47,822 nucleotides of DNA from the NCBI GenBank assembly GCA_002163005.1, contig MAAF01000002.1:1-47822 (forward strand), given 5' to 3'. This DNA comes from Colwellia psychrerythraea (lineage in GTDB: Bacteria; Pseudomonadota; Gammaproteobacteria; Enterobacterales; Alteromonadaceae). Both the position numbers and the translations under genes were made by a program. Shown here in pieces: positions 1 through 7,279 of the stretch. The notes under the pieces were generated by a model. It did no database searches. It had not been told where the DNA came from and saw only the letters and a list, made by a program, of their open reading frames with translations. Every line of letters starts with the position of its first letter. The stretch's first letter is position 1.

Positions 1-37
1 TGAGTTCTTGAGCTATTTGCTCGGCAATAGTTAACAT
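1..37 (-). CDS. Probable Tex (YhgF) N-terminus, partial
   Basis: Only the first 12 codons are inside the window, read leftwards from an ATG at 37-35: MLTIAEQIAQEL. A second in-frame ATG at 76-74 would add 13 residues that do not look conserved. The short peptide resembles the start of the RNA-binding transcription accessory protein Tex, and tex is the neighbour of greB in E. coli, which is the main support. Neither start has a clear ribosome binding site. The gene is divergent from greB. The identification rests on very little sequence and is tentative. Confidence 0.35.
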   Translation of the reverse strand, partial: MLTIAEQIAQEL

Positions 38-203
38 TGAAAGACAGTTCCAGCAGGATAATATGTTGGTTTGCATAATAACAGAAAACTGTTCTGACGA
101 AAATTATACTGCAGTATTCAATCTGATGACTCAATGCAGCACCTTGTATAGGTTATTTTTGATATCATTAACAAAGCGCTAATTTATTATGTAAAATAAT
201 ACT

Positions 204-686
204 ATGAAAAAATCAAATTATATAACCCGCGCCGGCTGGGATCGTTTAGATAAAGAGCTTAAGTTTCTTTGGAAAGACGAACGCCCTAAAATTACTCGCT
301 CAGTCAGTGAAGCAGCGGCACAAGGTGACCGCAGTGAAAATGCTGAATATATTTATGGCAAGCGTCGTTTACGTGAAATAGACCGTCGAGTACGTTTTTT
401 GATGAAGCGTACTGAAGATTTAACCATAGTATATCCCGATCCTCAGCAAGAGGGACGAGTCTTTTTTGGTGCTTGGGTCACCCTAATCAATGAAGATGAT
501 ATTGAAGTTGTTTATCGTTTAGTCGGTCCTGATGAGTGGGACGTTAAACGAAGAGAGATCAGTATCGACTCTCCTATGGCTCGTGCGTTATTAGGTAAAG
601 CCGTTGATGATGAGATAGTAGTACACGCTCCTGAAGGTGAGCGCGTCTTTGATATTGTAAACATTAGCTACAAGTTAACGGAATAA
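204..686 (+). CDS. greB: Transcription elongation factor GreB
   Basis: GreB enters the secondary channel of RNA polymerase and stimulates cleavage of backtracked transcripts. The protein is 160 residues (E. coli GreB 158). It shows the N-terminal coiled coil with the tip motif GDRSENAEY, whose acidic residues D42 and E45 coordinate the catalytic Mg2+, followed by the C-terminal FKBP-like domain ending VFDIVNISY. The basic stretch RRLREIDRRVRFLMKR in the coiled coil is typical of GreB rather than GreA. The ATG has no obvious Shine-Dalgarno sequence upstream. A perfect hairpin terminator follows directly, so the gene is probably monocistronic. Confidence 0.96.
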   Translation: MKKSNYITRAGWDRLDKELKFLWKDERPKITRSVSEAAAQGDRSENAEYIYGKRRLREIDRRVRFLMKRTEDLTIVYPDPQQEGRVFFGAWVTLINEDDIEVVYRLVGPDEWDVKRREISIDSPMARALLGKAVDDEIVVHAPEGERVFDIVNISYKLTE

Positions 687-688
687 AG

Positions 689-711
689 CGACTAGTTATC
701 TAGTCGTTTTT
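689..711 (+). terminator. Rho-independent terminator of greB
   Basis: A perfect 7-bp stem (cgactag at 689-695 with ctagtcg at 700-706) closes a 4-nt loop and is followed by five T. It begins three bases after the greB stop codon. Confidence 0.85.
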
Positions 712-770
712 AATCAAATTTAATTACTGATTGAACTCACTATTTTAACTTTCGAATTTAGTAATCAAAG

Positions 771-2279
771 TTAGTAATCAAATTGTACGCCTAAACGAAG
801 GTTTGCACCGCGCAGCGTCTTACTGCCATCTAACGTGACCGTATCTAGGGTAGTTGCCACATCAATGTTAATAAATTTCATTACAGTAACCCCAGCATTT
901 ATGTAGGCGAGCTTTGATCCCGCTAAATTTCGACTAAAACCTAAGCGTGCACTTGGCAGCCACCAACTATCTGCCGCATAGCCAGCTGTTAATGTGAACC
1001 ATTGGTAATCATCATGCATAGGATCTTCAACCGAGTTAGCATCTAATTCAACGTTTAAACTCCAATGTCGTTGGTCAGTAAAAACACCGGCCTCTAACTT
1101 CAACTGACGCTCCATAGTATAAACACTTTGCTTATTAAGTTGACTCAAGATTTTTAATGACGTAAATGATGCTCTATCAAAGTCAGGAAATTTATAGCTG
1201 TGTTCAAATATACTATTTACTGAAGCACCCAATTGATAATGCTCTGCCGCCCAAACCAGTCCTAAATCAATATCAAAACCATTTTCATAAATAAAATCAG
1301 CATTTTTAATATCATCAAACAAATCTTCGGTATCGGTAATGTCACCAATACGGGTATTGGCATGGGTTAAACCAACCCGATAAAAGATAGGTTTTATGCC
1401 CCAATATAAATCGCCAGCATCACTATGAATTGCATTACGACTGTAAGATAAAGAAAACTGCGCTATTTTGGTTGCTTTAACCAGCAACAAACTGTCATTT
1501 TCGACAGACATTTTAACTCTCTTATTCGCGGGGTCATAAAATAAAGTAATGCCGCCAGATAAATCGAGCTCTTGTATTGGATCACTTTCATCAAAATCAG
1601 GAATTGTTTTCAATTGTGCTCGTGCGTAGTCTGAATCAAGAGTAATTTCTTCAAAAATGCCAATCGCTTTTGAATTACCTTTATATGCCATGCCAAAGAG
1701 TAAAGTGCCGCCGAATAAATTTTCATTCAAAACAAAGCTAGCTTCACTGGTAGCTTCTGCTTTTCCGTAGCCTTCCACCGCAATTAAGGCTAACAAACCT
1801 GCGGTGGTAACTACTTTTGTTTTAACAATATCAAGGCGATCTTCTAACTCTGGGTACTCGTTAAAGAGATCTTCCCAAGTGTAATTTCTGATGGGGTTTT
1901 CTGGGGTAGGAGGCAATTCGATACCCGTTCCGTTATCACCTTCGCTTGGAGGATTAAACAATAATGATAATTCATCTATTTTGTAAAATAGTTCATCTAA
2001 ATTACCAAATTCAATACCGCCACCTATTTCGATAGAGCCACCGGTCATCACATGAGGATCTTTACGAGCAACTATTAATGCCGCTGCTGCCGGGTTGCCA
2101 GCATTTGATAATGACTTTTGCGAATAATTAAGGCTCGCACTACGTGGCTGAATATCAGCCCAAGCAAAATCACTTAATGCTGACAAACTAAGAAAAGTAA
2201 TTACGGCGGCTAAACTATCGCGCTTAACTGTTGTTTCAAGGAAGTATTTTTTTAATGGTTTTAATAAAAAAAATGGCAA
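771..2279 (-). CDS. Outer-membrane TraF-like protein (conjugal transfer TraF family)
   Basis: A 502-residue secreted protein. The N-terminus has a basic region (about residues 8-20), a hydrophobic core and a likely signal peptidase site after FAWA near residue 41. The mature start DIQPRSASLNYSQKS and the alternating strands ending in LRLGVQFDY (C-terminal aromatic, typical of BAM substrates) indicate an outer-membrane beta-barrel of the type annotated as conjugal transfer protein TraF in marine bacteria. Despite the family name, nothing conjugative is nearby. A Pro-rich insert (ELPPTPENP, about residue 120) sits in the N-terminal half. The start codon is TTG, supported by AGGGA at 2291-2287 with 7-nt spacing. 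Function is unknown; a channel or surface role is only inference. Confidence 0.7.
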   Translation of the reverse strand: MPFFLLKPLKKYFLETTVKRDSLAAVITFLSLSALSDFAWADIQPRSASLNYSQKSLSNAGNPAAAALIVARKDPHVMTGGSIEIGGGIEFGNLDELFYKIDELSLLFNPPSEGDNGTGIELPPTPENPIRNYTWEDLFNEYPELEDRLDIVKTKVVTTAGLLALIAVEGYGKAEATSEASFVLNENLFGGTLLFGMAYKGNSKAIGIFEEITLDSDYARAQLKTIPDFDESDPIQELDLSGGITLFYDPANKRVKMSVENDSLLLVKATKIAQFSLSYSRNAIHSDAGDLYWGIKPIFYRVGLTHANTRIGDITDTEDLFDDIKNADFIYENGFDIDLGLVWAAEHYQLGASVNSIFEHSYKFPDFDRASFTSLKILSQLNKQSVYTMERQLKLEAGVFTDQRHWSLNVELDANSVEDPMHDDYQWFTLTAGYAADSWWLPSARLGFSRNLAGSKLAYINAGVTVMKFINIDVATTLDTVTLDGSKTLRGANLRLGVQFDY

Positions 2280-2444
2280 AATATCGTCCCTATTCAGCTA
2301 TTAACTATAGATAATTGTATCATTAATAACCTATATTAACATATTGCCGACAACTGGGCATTGGTAAAGGGTTTCAATTACAAAGTCATAACAACTCTAC
2401 ACAGTAATCTTGCCAGCGCTAAATACTGTTTACTTAAGCTGTTT

Positions 2445-3317
2445 TTATTTTACTCGTCGACTTCTAATGGGGATCTGACAAACGTCAAGTACCTGTGGTG
2501 GTTTTTTATAAAAAAAATCACCTTCACGCGCACGACGTTTTACCAAACGTTTGCCAAACGCCACTGATTCAGTATTCTCAACTTCAATATGAATTTGCTC
2601 TGCTTTTGCCACATCACTCATCAATTGCATGCTGACTATTTTAGTAAAATCTCGATGATCTACAGCATAATCACCTTGTACTGCTTCCGTTCGCTGTATT
2701 GCTTGAATATGTTGCATACCGTAAACCACGCGACCAAAAATAGTCATAATGCGATCTAAATATCGTGGTGCCTGGCCAATAACAAAATAAAAATGGCTCG
2801 ATGCTGAATCTGCTTCATTATTTCTAGCCATTGCTACTGTGCCTGGGCAGTGTGTTAACCAGGCTTTACCTAAAGCATCATCATTACCTGCCTGATAAGC
2901 AAGAGCAAAACTGTCTTTAAAGCCTGTTTTTTCTGCAAATAAATCTTTTTCCTGTACCTGTGTGTATGACCAATTTTTATCTGTCTGCCATTCTGCTTCC
3001 ATTGCCAGTAAGGGTACTGAACGATCTTTTTTACTGCCATCTTTTGGACCCGCTTGGGCAACAAAACCATCGATCACACGATAAAATTTTGTCTGATCAT
3101 AAAAACCTTGTTGCGTTAACTGGCTGAATTGAGCTACGTGTTTGGGGGAAAACTGAGGAGCTAATTCAATAACCACTTTGCCATGAGGCAAGGTTAATAA
3201 TACCGTATTTTGAAGTGCTAATTTTCGCCAGGTAGAATCGGTAGATTTTTCCGCGCCACATGCGCTAATAAAGAATAACGCAGTGAGCGTTAGCGCACTT
3301 TTTAAAGAAGCTTTCAT
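2445..3317 (-). CDS. Cyclophilin-type peptidyl-prolyl isomerase, lipoprotein
   Basis: Catalyses cis-trans isomerisation of X-Pro bonds, probably in the periplasm. Residues 1-20 are a lipoprotein signal ending in the lipobox ISAC with Cys20. The cyclophilin domain spans about residues 35-245: FYRVIDGFVAQAGPKDG contains the catalytic Arg and the Gln of the active site, and HFYFVIGQAPRYLDRIMTIFGRVVYGM matches the core fold's second half in two parts (HFYFVIGQAP, IFGRVVYGM). The C-terminal ~45 residues are basic and outside the domain. The ATG has an AAAGG ribosome binding site 8 nt upstream. The gene is divergent from the DUF445 gene across a region holding a near-perfect inverted repeat. Confidence 0.88.
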   Translation of the reverse strand: MKASLKSALTLTALFFISACGAEKSTDSTWRKLALQNTVLLTLPHGKVVIELAPQFSPKHVAQFSQLTQQGFYDQTKFYRVIDGFVAQAGPKDGSKKDRSVPLLAMEAEWQTDKNWSYTQVQEKDLFAEKTGFKDSFALAYQAGNDDALGKAWLTHCPGTVAMARNNEADSASSHFYFVIGQAPRYLDRIMTIFGRVVYGMQHIQAIQRTEAVQGDYAVDHRDFTKIVSMQLMSDVAKAEQIHIEVENTESVAFGKRLVKRRAREGDFFYKKPPQVLDVCQIPIRSRRVK

Positions 3318-3344
3318 AACAAAACCTTTATCTATTTTAAGGTA

Positions 3345-3399
3345 ATACCAAATCCATTAAGTTATTTTCACTCAGCAATACATTTAATGGAATTGGTAT
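3345..3399. repeat. Inverted repeat between divergent PPIase and DUF445 genes
   Basis: Arms of 16 bp (3345-3360 and 3384-3399, ataccaaatccattaa against its complement with one mismatch) flank a 23-nt loop. It lies between two gene starts, so a terminator role is unlikely. It may be a short palindromic repeat unit of the genome or a regulatory site. Confidence 0.6.
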
Positions 3400-3460
3400 A
3401 TGTAAATTAAATGCTATCATAGCCGCCTTAAAATTTAACCAAATCATCTCGGAGTATTTC

Positions 3461-4171
3461 GTGAACAAAAGCCTTATCACCAACCTTATCGCATTAGCTT
3501 GTACAATAGGGGGCTATGTTAACGAGCATCATATTCTTTTTACCTTAGGCCTTTTTGCCTTATCCGGCGCAATCACTAACTGGCTTGCTGTGTATATGCT
3601 ATTTGAAAAGGTGCCATTATTGTATGGCTCAGGTGTAATTCCTGCACGCTTTGAAGAGTTCAAAGTTGCTATTCGTCAGTTGATGATGGAGCAATTTTTC
3701 ACTGAGCAAAACATTGACCGGTTTCTTTCTGATAGTTCAGGAAAAGCCAGTACCATTAATTTAGCGCCCGTCATTGATAAAATTGACTTATCCCCCGCTT
3801 TTGACAGTTTAGTTTCTGTTATTGAAAGCTCCTCTTTTGGTAGCATGCTTGCCATGGTGGGTGGCAGTGAAGCTTTGCAGCCAATGAGAGAGCCGTTTAT
3901 CGAGAAAATGAAACTTTCCATACAAGATATCGCACAAAGTGAACAATTCAATACCTTATTACGAGAAGAATTAGAGCAACCTGACATCATTTCAGGCATG
4001 CGAGATAAAGTCAGCGACATTATTGAAAAACGTCTTAATGAATTGACCCCACAATTGGTCAAAGAAATAGTGCAAAAAATGATAAAAAAACACCTCGGCT
4101 GGTTAGTTGTTTGGGGAGGTATCTTTGGCGGTATCATTGGCGTAGTTGCTGCGATTACGAATAATTTTTAG
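3461..4171 (+). CDS. DUF445 family inner-membrane protein
   Basis: A 236-residue protein with an N-terminal hydrophobic segment pair (residues ~5-50, including the DUF445 signature SGAITNWLAVYMLFEKVP), a long amphipathic helical middle (about 60-205) and a C-terminal membrane segment (WLVVWGGIFGGIIGVVAAI, about 212-232). This hairpin-with-helical-stalk layout is usual for DUF445/YheB-like proteins. The biochemical role is unknown. The start is GTG, chosen because GGAG (3451-3454) lies 6 nt upstream. No partner gene is in the same transcription unit; a MITE-like element begins 20 bp after the stop. Confidence 0.8.
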   Translation: MNKSLITNLIALACTIGGYVNEHHILFTLGLFALSGAITNWLAVYMLFEKVPLLYGSGVIPARFEEFKVAIRQLMMEQFFTEQNIDRFLSDSSGKASTINLAPVIDKIDLSPAFDSLVSVIESSSFGSMLAMVGGSEALQPMREPFIEKMKLSIQDIAQSEQFNTLLREELEQPDIISGMRDKVSDIIEKRLNELTPQLVKEIVQKMIKKHLGWLVVWGGIFGGIIGVVAAITNNF

Positions 4172-4191
4172 TGCCTAGCAGATGAATAATT

Positions 4192-4458
4192 TATACCCGT
4201 TCTACTTGAAGATGCATGATTCAGCTGGAATTTGAAACGTCTTTAGGCAAGGCATTGATTGAAGAGAATGGTTGTCCCCTTCTCAATATCAATAACGCAG
4301 CATAAAGCGTTTCTAAACCAGCCCCTTGGGGAAGGCTGAGCAAACCATACTCTGCGTTGCATTTCTTTTTAAGGGAGTAACCCTTAATAAAAAAATGCGC
4401 CTTGATTATGAATCGCTCAGACTTCCTGAAACGAGCATCTTCAAGTAGAACGGGTATA
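4192..4458. mobile_element. MITE-like element, copy 1
   Basis: A 267-bp non-coding element bounded by perfect 24-bp terminal inverted repeats (4192-4215 and 4435-4458; ends read tatacccgttctacttgaag inward). The interior holds further palindromes, such as aaggg/ccctt around 4371-4385 and cagcc/ggctg around 4319-4338, so the element can fold into a branched hairpin. A homologous 267-bp copy in the same orientation lies at 9865-10131. There is no transposase, so any movement would have been in trans. No target-site duplication longer than TA is visible. An open frame on its minus strand is rejected as a gene. Confidence 0.85.
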
Positions 4459-4576
4459 TACTTATAAAATAAAGACCAACATCCGTACAAATTAATCTTA
4501 CTTTTGTCACTATATGGTATAAAAATCACTTTAATTACGCCCTAACTTTACGTTATGCTTGAGTGATTAAAAATTA

Positions 4577-4638
4577 GAGAGTTTGAACTCATAAGCGCGA
4601 TGATGCCTTATGGACGTAACTCTCTTCAAACCATAAGG
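4577..4638 (+). promoter_or_regulatory. Structured leader before aspC with alternative stems
   Basis: Just upstream of the aminotransferase start, three pairings compete: gagagtt (4577-4583) with aactctc (4618-4624); gtttgaa (4581-4587) with ttcaaac (4625-4631); and ccttatgg (4606-4613) with ccataagg (4631-4638). The last one includes the AAGG that could serve as ribosome binding site. A 13-codon frame (4600-4641, two ATGs then PYGRNSLQTIR) overlaps the structure. This looks like a possible attenuator or translational switch; function is inferred from pairing only. Confidence 0.35.
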
Positions 4639-4650
4639 TAAACTTCTGTC

Positions 4651-5841
4651 ATGTTTGGTAGTTTAAAGGCTTTGCCTGCCGATCCAATTCTTGGATTATT
4701 GGCTAAATATAAAAAAGATAACAACCCAAATAAAATTGATTTGGGTGTTGGCGTATTCAAGAACGAAGCAGGTCATACTGCAGTTTTAGATTGTGTAAAA
4801 AAAGCTGAGCAACATCGTACCAATACTGAAGATAGTAAAGTTTACATTGGCCCTACAGGCTCTCCTGTATTTAATGACGAAATGGCTAAACTTATTTTTG
4901 GTGCTGAGCATAAAGTATTAAATGAAAATCGTGCCCGCACTATATCAACACCTGGCGGTACCGGCGCATTACGCGTTGCAGCGGAATTTATCAAGTCTTG
5001 CAAAGCAGGTGCTACTATTTGGGTAAGTAACCCAACATGGGCAAACCATACCGGTTTATTTGCGGCTGCGGGTTTAAACGTTAAAACGTATCCTTATTAC
5101 GATTATGAAAACAAAAGCTTAGACTTTGACGGTATGTTAAATGCCCTTAAAGAAGTTAGCAGTGATGATGTGGTGTTATTACACGCTTGTTGTCATAACC
5201 CAAGTGGTATGGATTTAAATAATGAGCAATGGCAACAAGTCGCTGATGTGGCTAAAGATGTTGGTTTCACACCATTAATCGATATGGCTTATCAAGGTTT
5301 TGGCTCAGGCTTAGACGAAGATGCTTACGGTTTGCGTCTTATGGCTGAAACAGTTAAAGAAATGATTGTTTGTAGTTCATGTTCTAAAAACTTTGGTTTA
5401 TACCGAGAACGTATTGGTGCTTGTACCATCATTGGTGAATCAAGCATTGCTGTTGATATTGCTAACTCTGTTTTACTTTACATTGTTCGCGTTATTTACT
5501 CTATGCCACCAGCACATGGTGCCGCTATTGTTGAAACGATCTTAAGTTCAGATGAACTACGCAACGAATGGTATGTTGAATTAAAAGCAATGCGTGACCG
5601 CATCAATGGCAACCGTACATTGATTGTTGATAAGCTTATTGAAAACGGCGTTACGCGTGACTTTAGCTTTATTAGCCGTCAAAAGGGTATGTTCTCTTTC
5701 TTAGGTCTTTCTCCTGAGCAAGTTCAACAACTACAAGATGAGTACAGTATTTATTTAGTAGGTTCTAGCCGTATGAGTATTGCTGGTATTGCCAATAGCA
5801 ATGTTGATTACTTAGCAAAATCTATTGCTAAAGTGCTTTAG
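4651..5841 (+). CDS. aspC: Aspartate/aromatic aminotransferase (class I, AspC/TyrB type)
   Basis: PLP-dependent transfer of the amino group between aspartate or aromatic amino acids and 2-oxoglutarate, in the cytoplasm. The 396-residue length equals E. coli AspC and colinear landmarks fall at the same numbers: STPGGTGALRVAAEF near 100, the NPTW substrate loop, CHNPSG, DMAYQG, the PLP Schiff-base Lys246 in SCSKNFGLYRERIG, Arg280 in YIVRVIYSMPPAHG (side-chain carboxylate contact) and Arg374 in GSSRMSIAG (alpha-carboxylate contact). AspC and TyrB cannot be separated confidently by eye. The gene stands alone, preceded by a structured leader and followed by a strong terminator. Confidence 0.92.
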   Translation: MFGSLKALPADPILGLLAKYKKDNNPNKIDLGVGVFKNEAGHTAVLDCVKKAEQHRTNTEDSKVYIGPTGSPVFNDEMAKLIFGAEHKVLNENRARTISTPGGTGALRVAAEFIKSCKAGATIWVSNPTWANHTGLFAAAGLNVKTYPYYDYENKSLDFDGMLNALKEVSSDDVVLLHACCHNPSGMDLNNEQWQQVADVAKDVGFTPLIDMAYQGFGSGLDEDAYGLRLMAETVKEMIVCSSCSKNFGLYRERIGACTIIGESSIAVDIANSVLLYIVRVIYSMPPAHGAAIVETILSSDELRNEWYVELKAMRDRINGNRTLIVDKLIENGVTRDFSFISRQKGMFSFLGLSPEQVQQLQDEYSIYLVGSSRMSIAGIANSNVDYLAKSIAKVL

Positions 5842-5881
5842 CACTCTCAAAAGTCATCTACTAATTATGGCAAAAAAATCT

Positions 5882-5931
5882 GGCTGAGCTTTTTTTATTC
5901 TAATAGAGTAAAATGGAGCTTAGCCTTTTTT
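5882..5931 (+). terminator. Rho-independent terminator of aspC
   Basis: ggctgagct (5882-5890) pairs with agcttagcc (5917-5925) with one G-U, extended inward by a T-rich/A-rich pairing, and is followed by six T (5926-5931). Confidence 0.75.
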
Positions 5932-6011
5932 ATTGGCTGCAATTTATTCCCAAGCTGGCTGATTAATGACTCCTCTTGGTACAACTTAATATGTGATTCA
6001 AGGAAACCCCT

Positions 6012-6668
6012 GTGATTGTTCCCGGTAATTTATTTATTCTTTCTGCGCCAAGTGGTGCAGGAAAATCTAGCCTTATCAATGCATTGCTAAAACCAGAGAA
6101 TCAAGGCTCTGCAAGAGCTATGCAGGTATCTATTTCTCATACCACCCGAGATGCCCGCCCTGGTGAAAATAATGGCGAACATTATCACTTTGTTAGCCTT
6201 GCTGAATTTAAAAAGCAAATCAGCCTCAACGCCTTTTACGAGTATGCTGAAGTATTTGGTAACTATTACGGTACTTCAGAAGCAGCTATTGATGCGCAAC
6301 TTTCTCAAGGTATTGATGTTTTTCTCGATATTGATTGGCAAGGTGCTCAGCAAGTTCGTATGAAAAAACCTGGCGTAACAACTATCTTTATTAGCCCGCC
6401 TTCTAAAGAAGAGTTAGAAAGTCGCTTAAGAGGCCGTGGCCAAGACAGTGATGAAGTCATTGCTAGTCGTATGGCGCAAGCGCAAGCTGAATGTTCTCAT
6501 TATAATGAATTTGATTACGTCATTGTTAATGACGATTTCGATCAAGCCTTGCTTGATCTCACTACCATTGTAAATAATCAGCGCCTTAAATGTCGTCAGC
6601 AAAGCATCGCGCAGCAAGATTTATTTAGTAAGTTGCTAAACATTGAAGCCGTAGAGCCTACGGAATAG
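6012..6668 (+). CDS. gmk: Guanylate kinase
   Basis: Phosphorylates GMP (and dGMP) to the diphosphate with ATP. The protein is 218 residues with the P-loop [11 protein letters not shown] (Lys18), the GMP-binding segment [20 protein letters not shown] (S, R and Y side chains) and the lid region [16 protein letters not shown]. The start is GTG with AAGGA (6000-6004) 7 nt upstream. It heads the gmk-rpoZ-spoT order also known in E. coli, with 104 bp to rpoZ. Confidence 0.96.
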   Translation: MIVPGNLFILSAPSGAGKSSLINALLKPENQGSARAMQVSISHTTRDARPGENNGEHYHFVSLAEFKKQISLNAFYEYAEVFGNYYGTSEAAIDAQLSQGIDVFLDIDWQGAQQVRMKKPGVTTIFISPPSKEELESRLRGRGQDSDEVIASRMAQAQAECSHYNEFDYVIVNDDFDQALLDLTTIVNNQRLKCRQQSIAQQDLFSKLLNIEAVEPTE

Positions 6669-6772
6669 ACAAAAATCTCTCTAGTTGTATAGGGTATCGC
6701 TTGCTTAATTAGTGAGTGGGCAGTAAACTACGCAGCTATTTTGTAAGTTGGTTTATTAGTTGGAGTGCCCAG

Positions 6773-7060
6773 ATGGCTCGCGTAACTGTTGAAGATGCCG
6801 TAGATAAAGTCGGTAACCGTTTTGATTTGGTGCTAGTTGCATCACGTCGTGCTCGTCAAATTGCAACGGGCGGAAAAGATCCATTGGTTGATGTCGAAAA
6901 CGACAAACCAACGGTAATTGCTTTGCGTGAAATCGAAGCAGGCTTAATTACTACAGACATTATGAACACTTCTGATCGTGCACAACAAATCCAGCAAGAT
7001 ACTGCTGAATTAGATGCAGTTGCAGCGATTGTTGGTGGTCAACAAGACGAATTAAGCTAA
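6773..7060 (+). CDS. rpoZ: RNA polymerase omega subunit
   Basis: Omega assists assembly of the beta-prime subunit and participates in ppGpp binding to RNA polymerase. The 95-residue protein [20 protein letters not shown]... is colinear with E. coli RpoZ (91 residues), including ARRAR-like ASRRARQ, GGKDPLV and [13 protein letters not shown] longer frame opens at 6716 (GTG), but the added 19 residues are not conserved; the ATG at 6773 has GGAG (6762-6765) 7 nt upstream and is preferred. Its place before spoT links two parts of the stringent response. Confidence 0.95.
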   Translation: MARVTVEDAVDKVGNRFDLVLVASRRARQIATGGKDPLVDVENDKPTVIALREIEAGLITTDIMNTSDRAQQIQQDTAELDAVAAIVGGQQDELS

Positions 7061-7065
7061 AGTTA

Positions 7066-7087
7066 GTTCTTCTCTTTTGAGAAGAAC
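7066..7087 (+). terminator. Hairpin after rpoZ (weak terminator)
   Basis: A perfect 9-bp stem (gttcttctc 7066-7074, gagaagaac 7079-7087) with a tttt loop begins five bases after the rpoZ stop. The following T tract is poor, so it may be a pause or processing hairpin; a stronger terminator follows. Confidence 0.5.
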
Positions 7088-7102
7088 TTAATTTGAGCCC
7101 TT

Positions 7103-7154
7103 AAAAACGCGAACCTCTTTCTGCTTTATATCAGAAAATAGGTACGCGTTTTTT
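7103..7154 (+). terminator. Rho-independent terminator between rpoZ and spoT
   Basis: aaaacgcgaacct (about 7104-7115) pairs with aggtacgcgtttt (7140-7152) with one mismatch; an inner tttctg/cagaaa stem extends it and a T run ends it. It suggests spoT has its own promoter in 7155-7279, although no convincing -35/-10 pair stands out. Confidence 0.75.
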
Positions 7155-7279
7155 ATTGTCTTTTTATTAGTTAAGCTTTATTTTTTCCTTGTAAATAGAG
7201 CGTATTGCCGCGTATGCTGTTATTACTAGGGTATATACTCGAATTACCCCCATTTACCCCCTTCAATTTGGAGTTTTAG

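Noticed and set aside
2361..2567. 68-codon plus-strand frame
   Set aside because: Overlaps the cyclophilin gene's 3' end in antisense, with no domain or start signal.
4221..4529. 102-codon minus-strand open frame
   Set aside because: It lies mostly in MITE copy 1; a related frame in copy 2 has different ends in flanking DNA. No ribosome binding site or recognised domain.
6716..6772. Extended N-terminus for rpoZ
   Set aside because: The added residues are not conserved in RpoZ and the ATG at 6773 has a good ribosome binding site.
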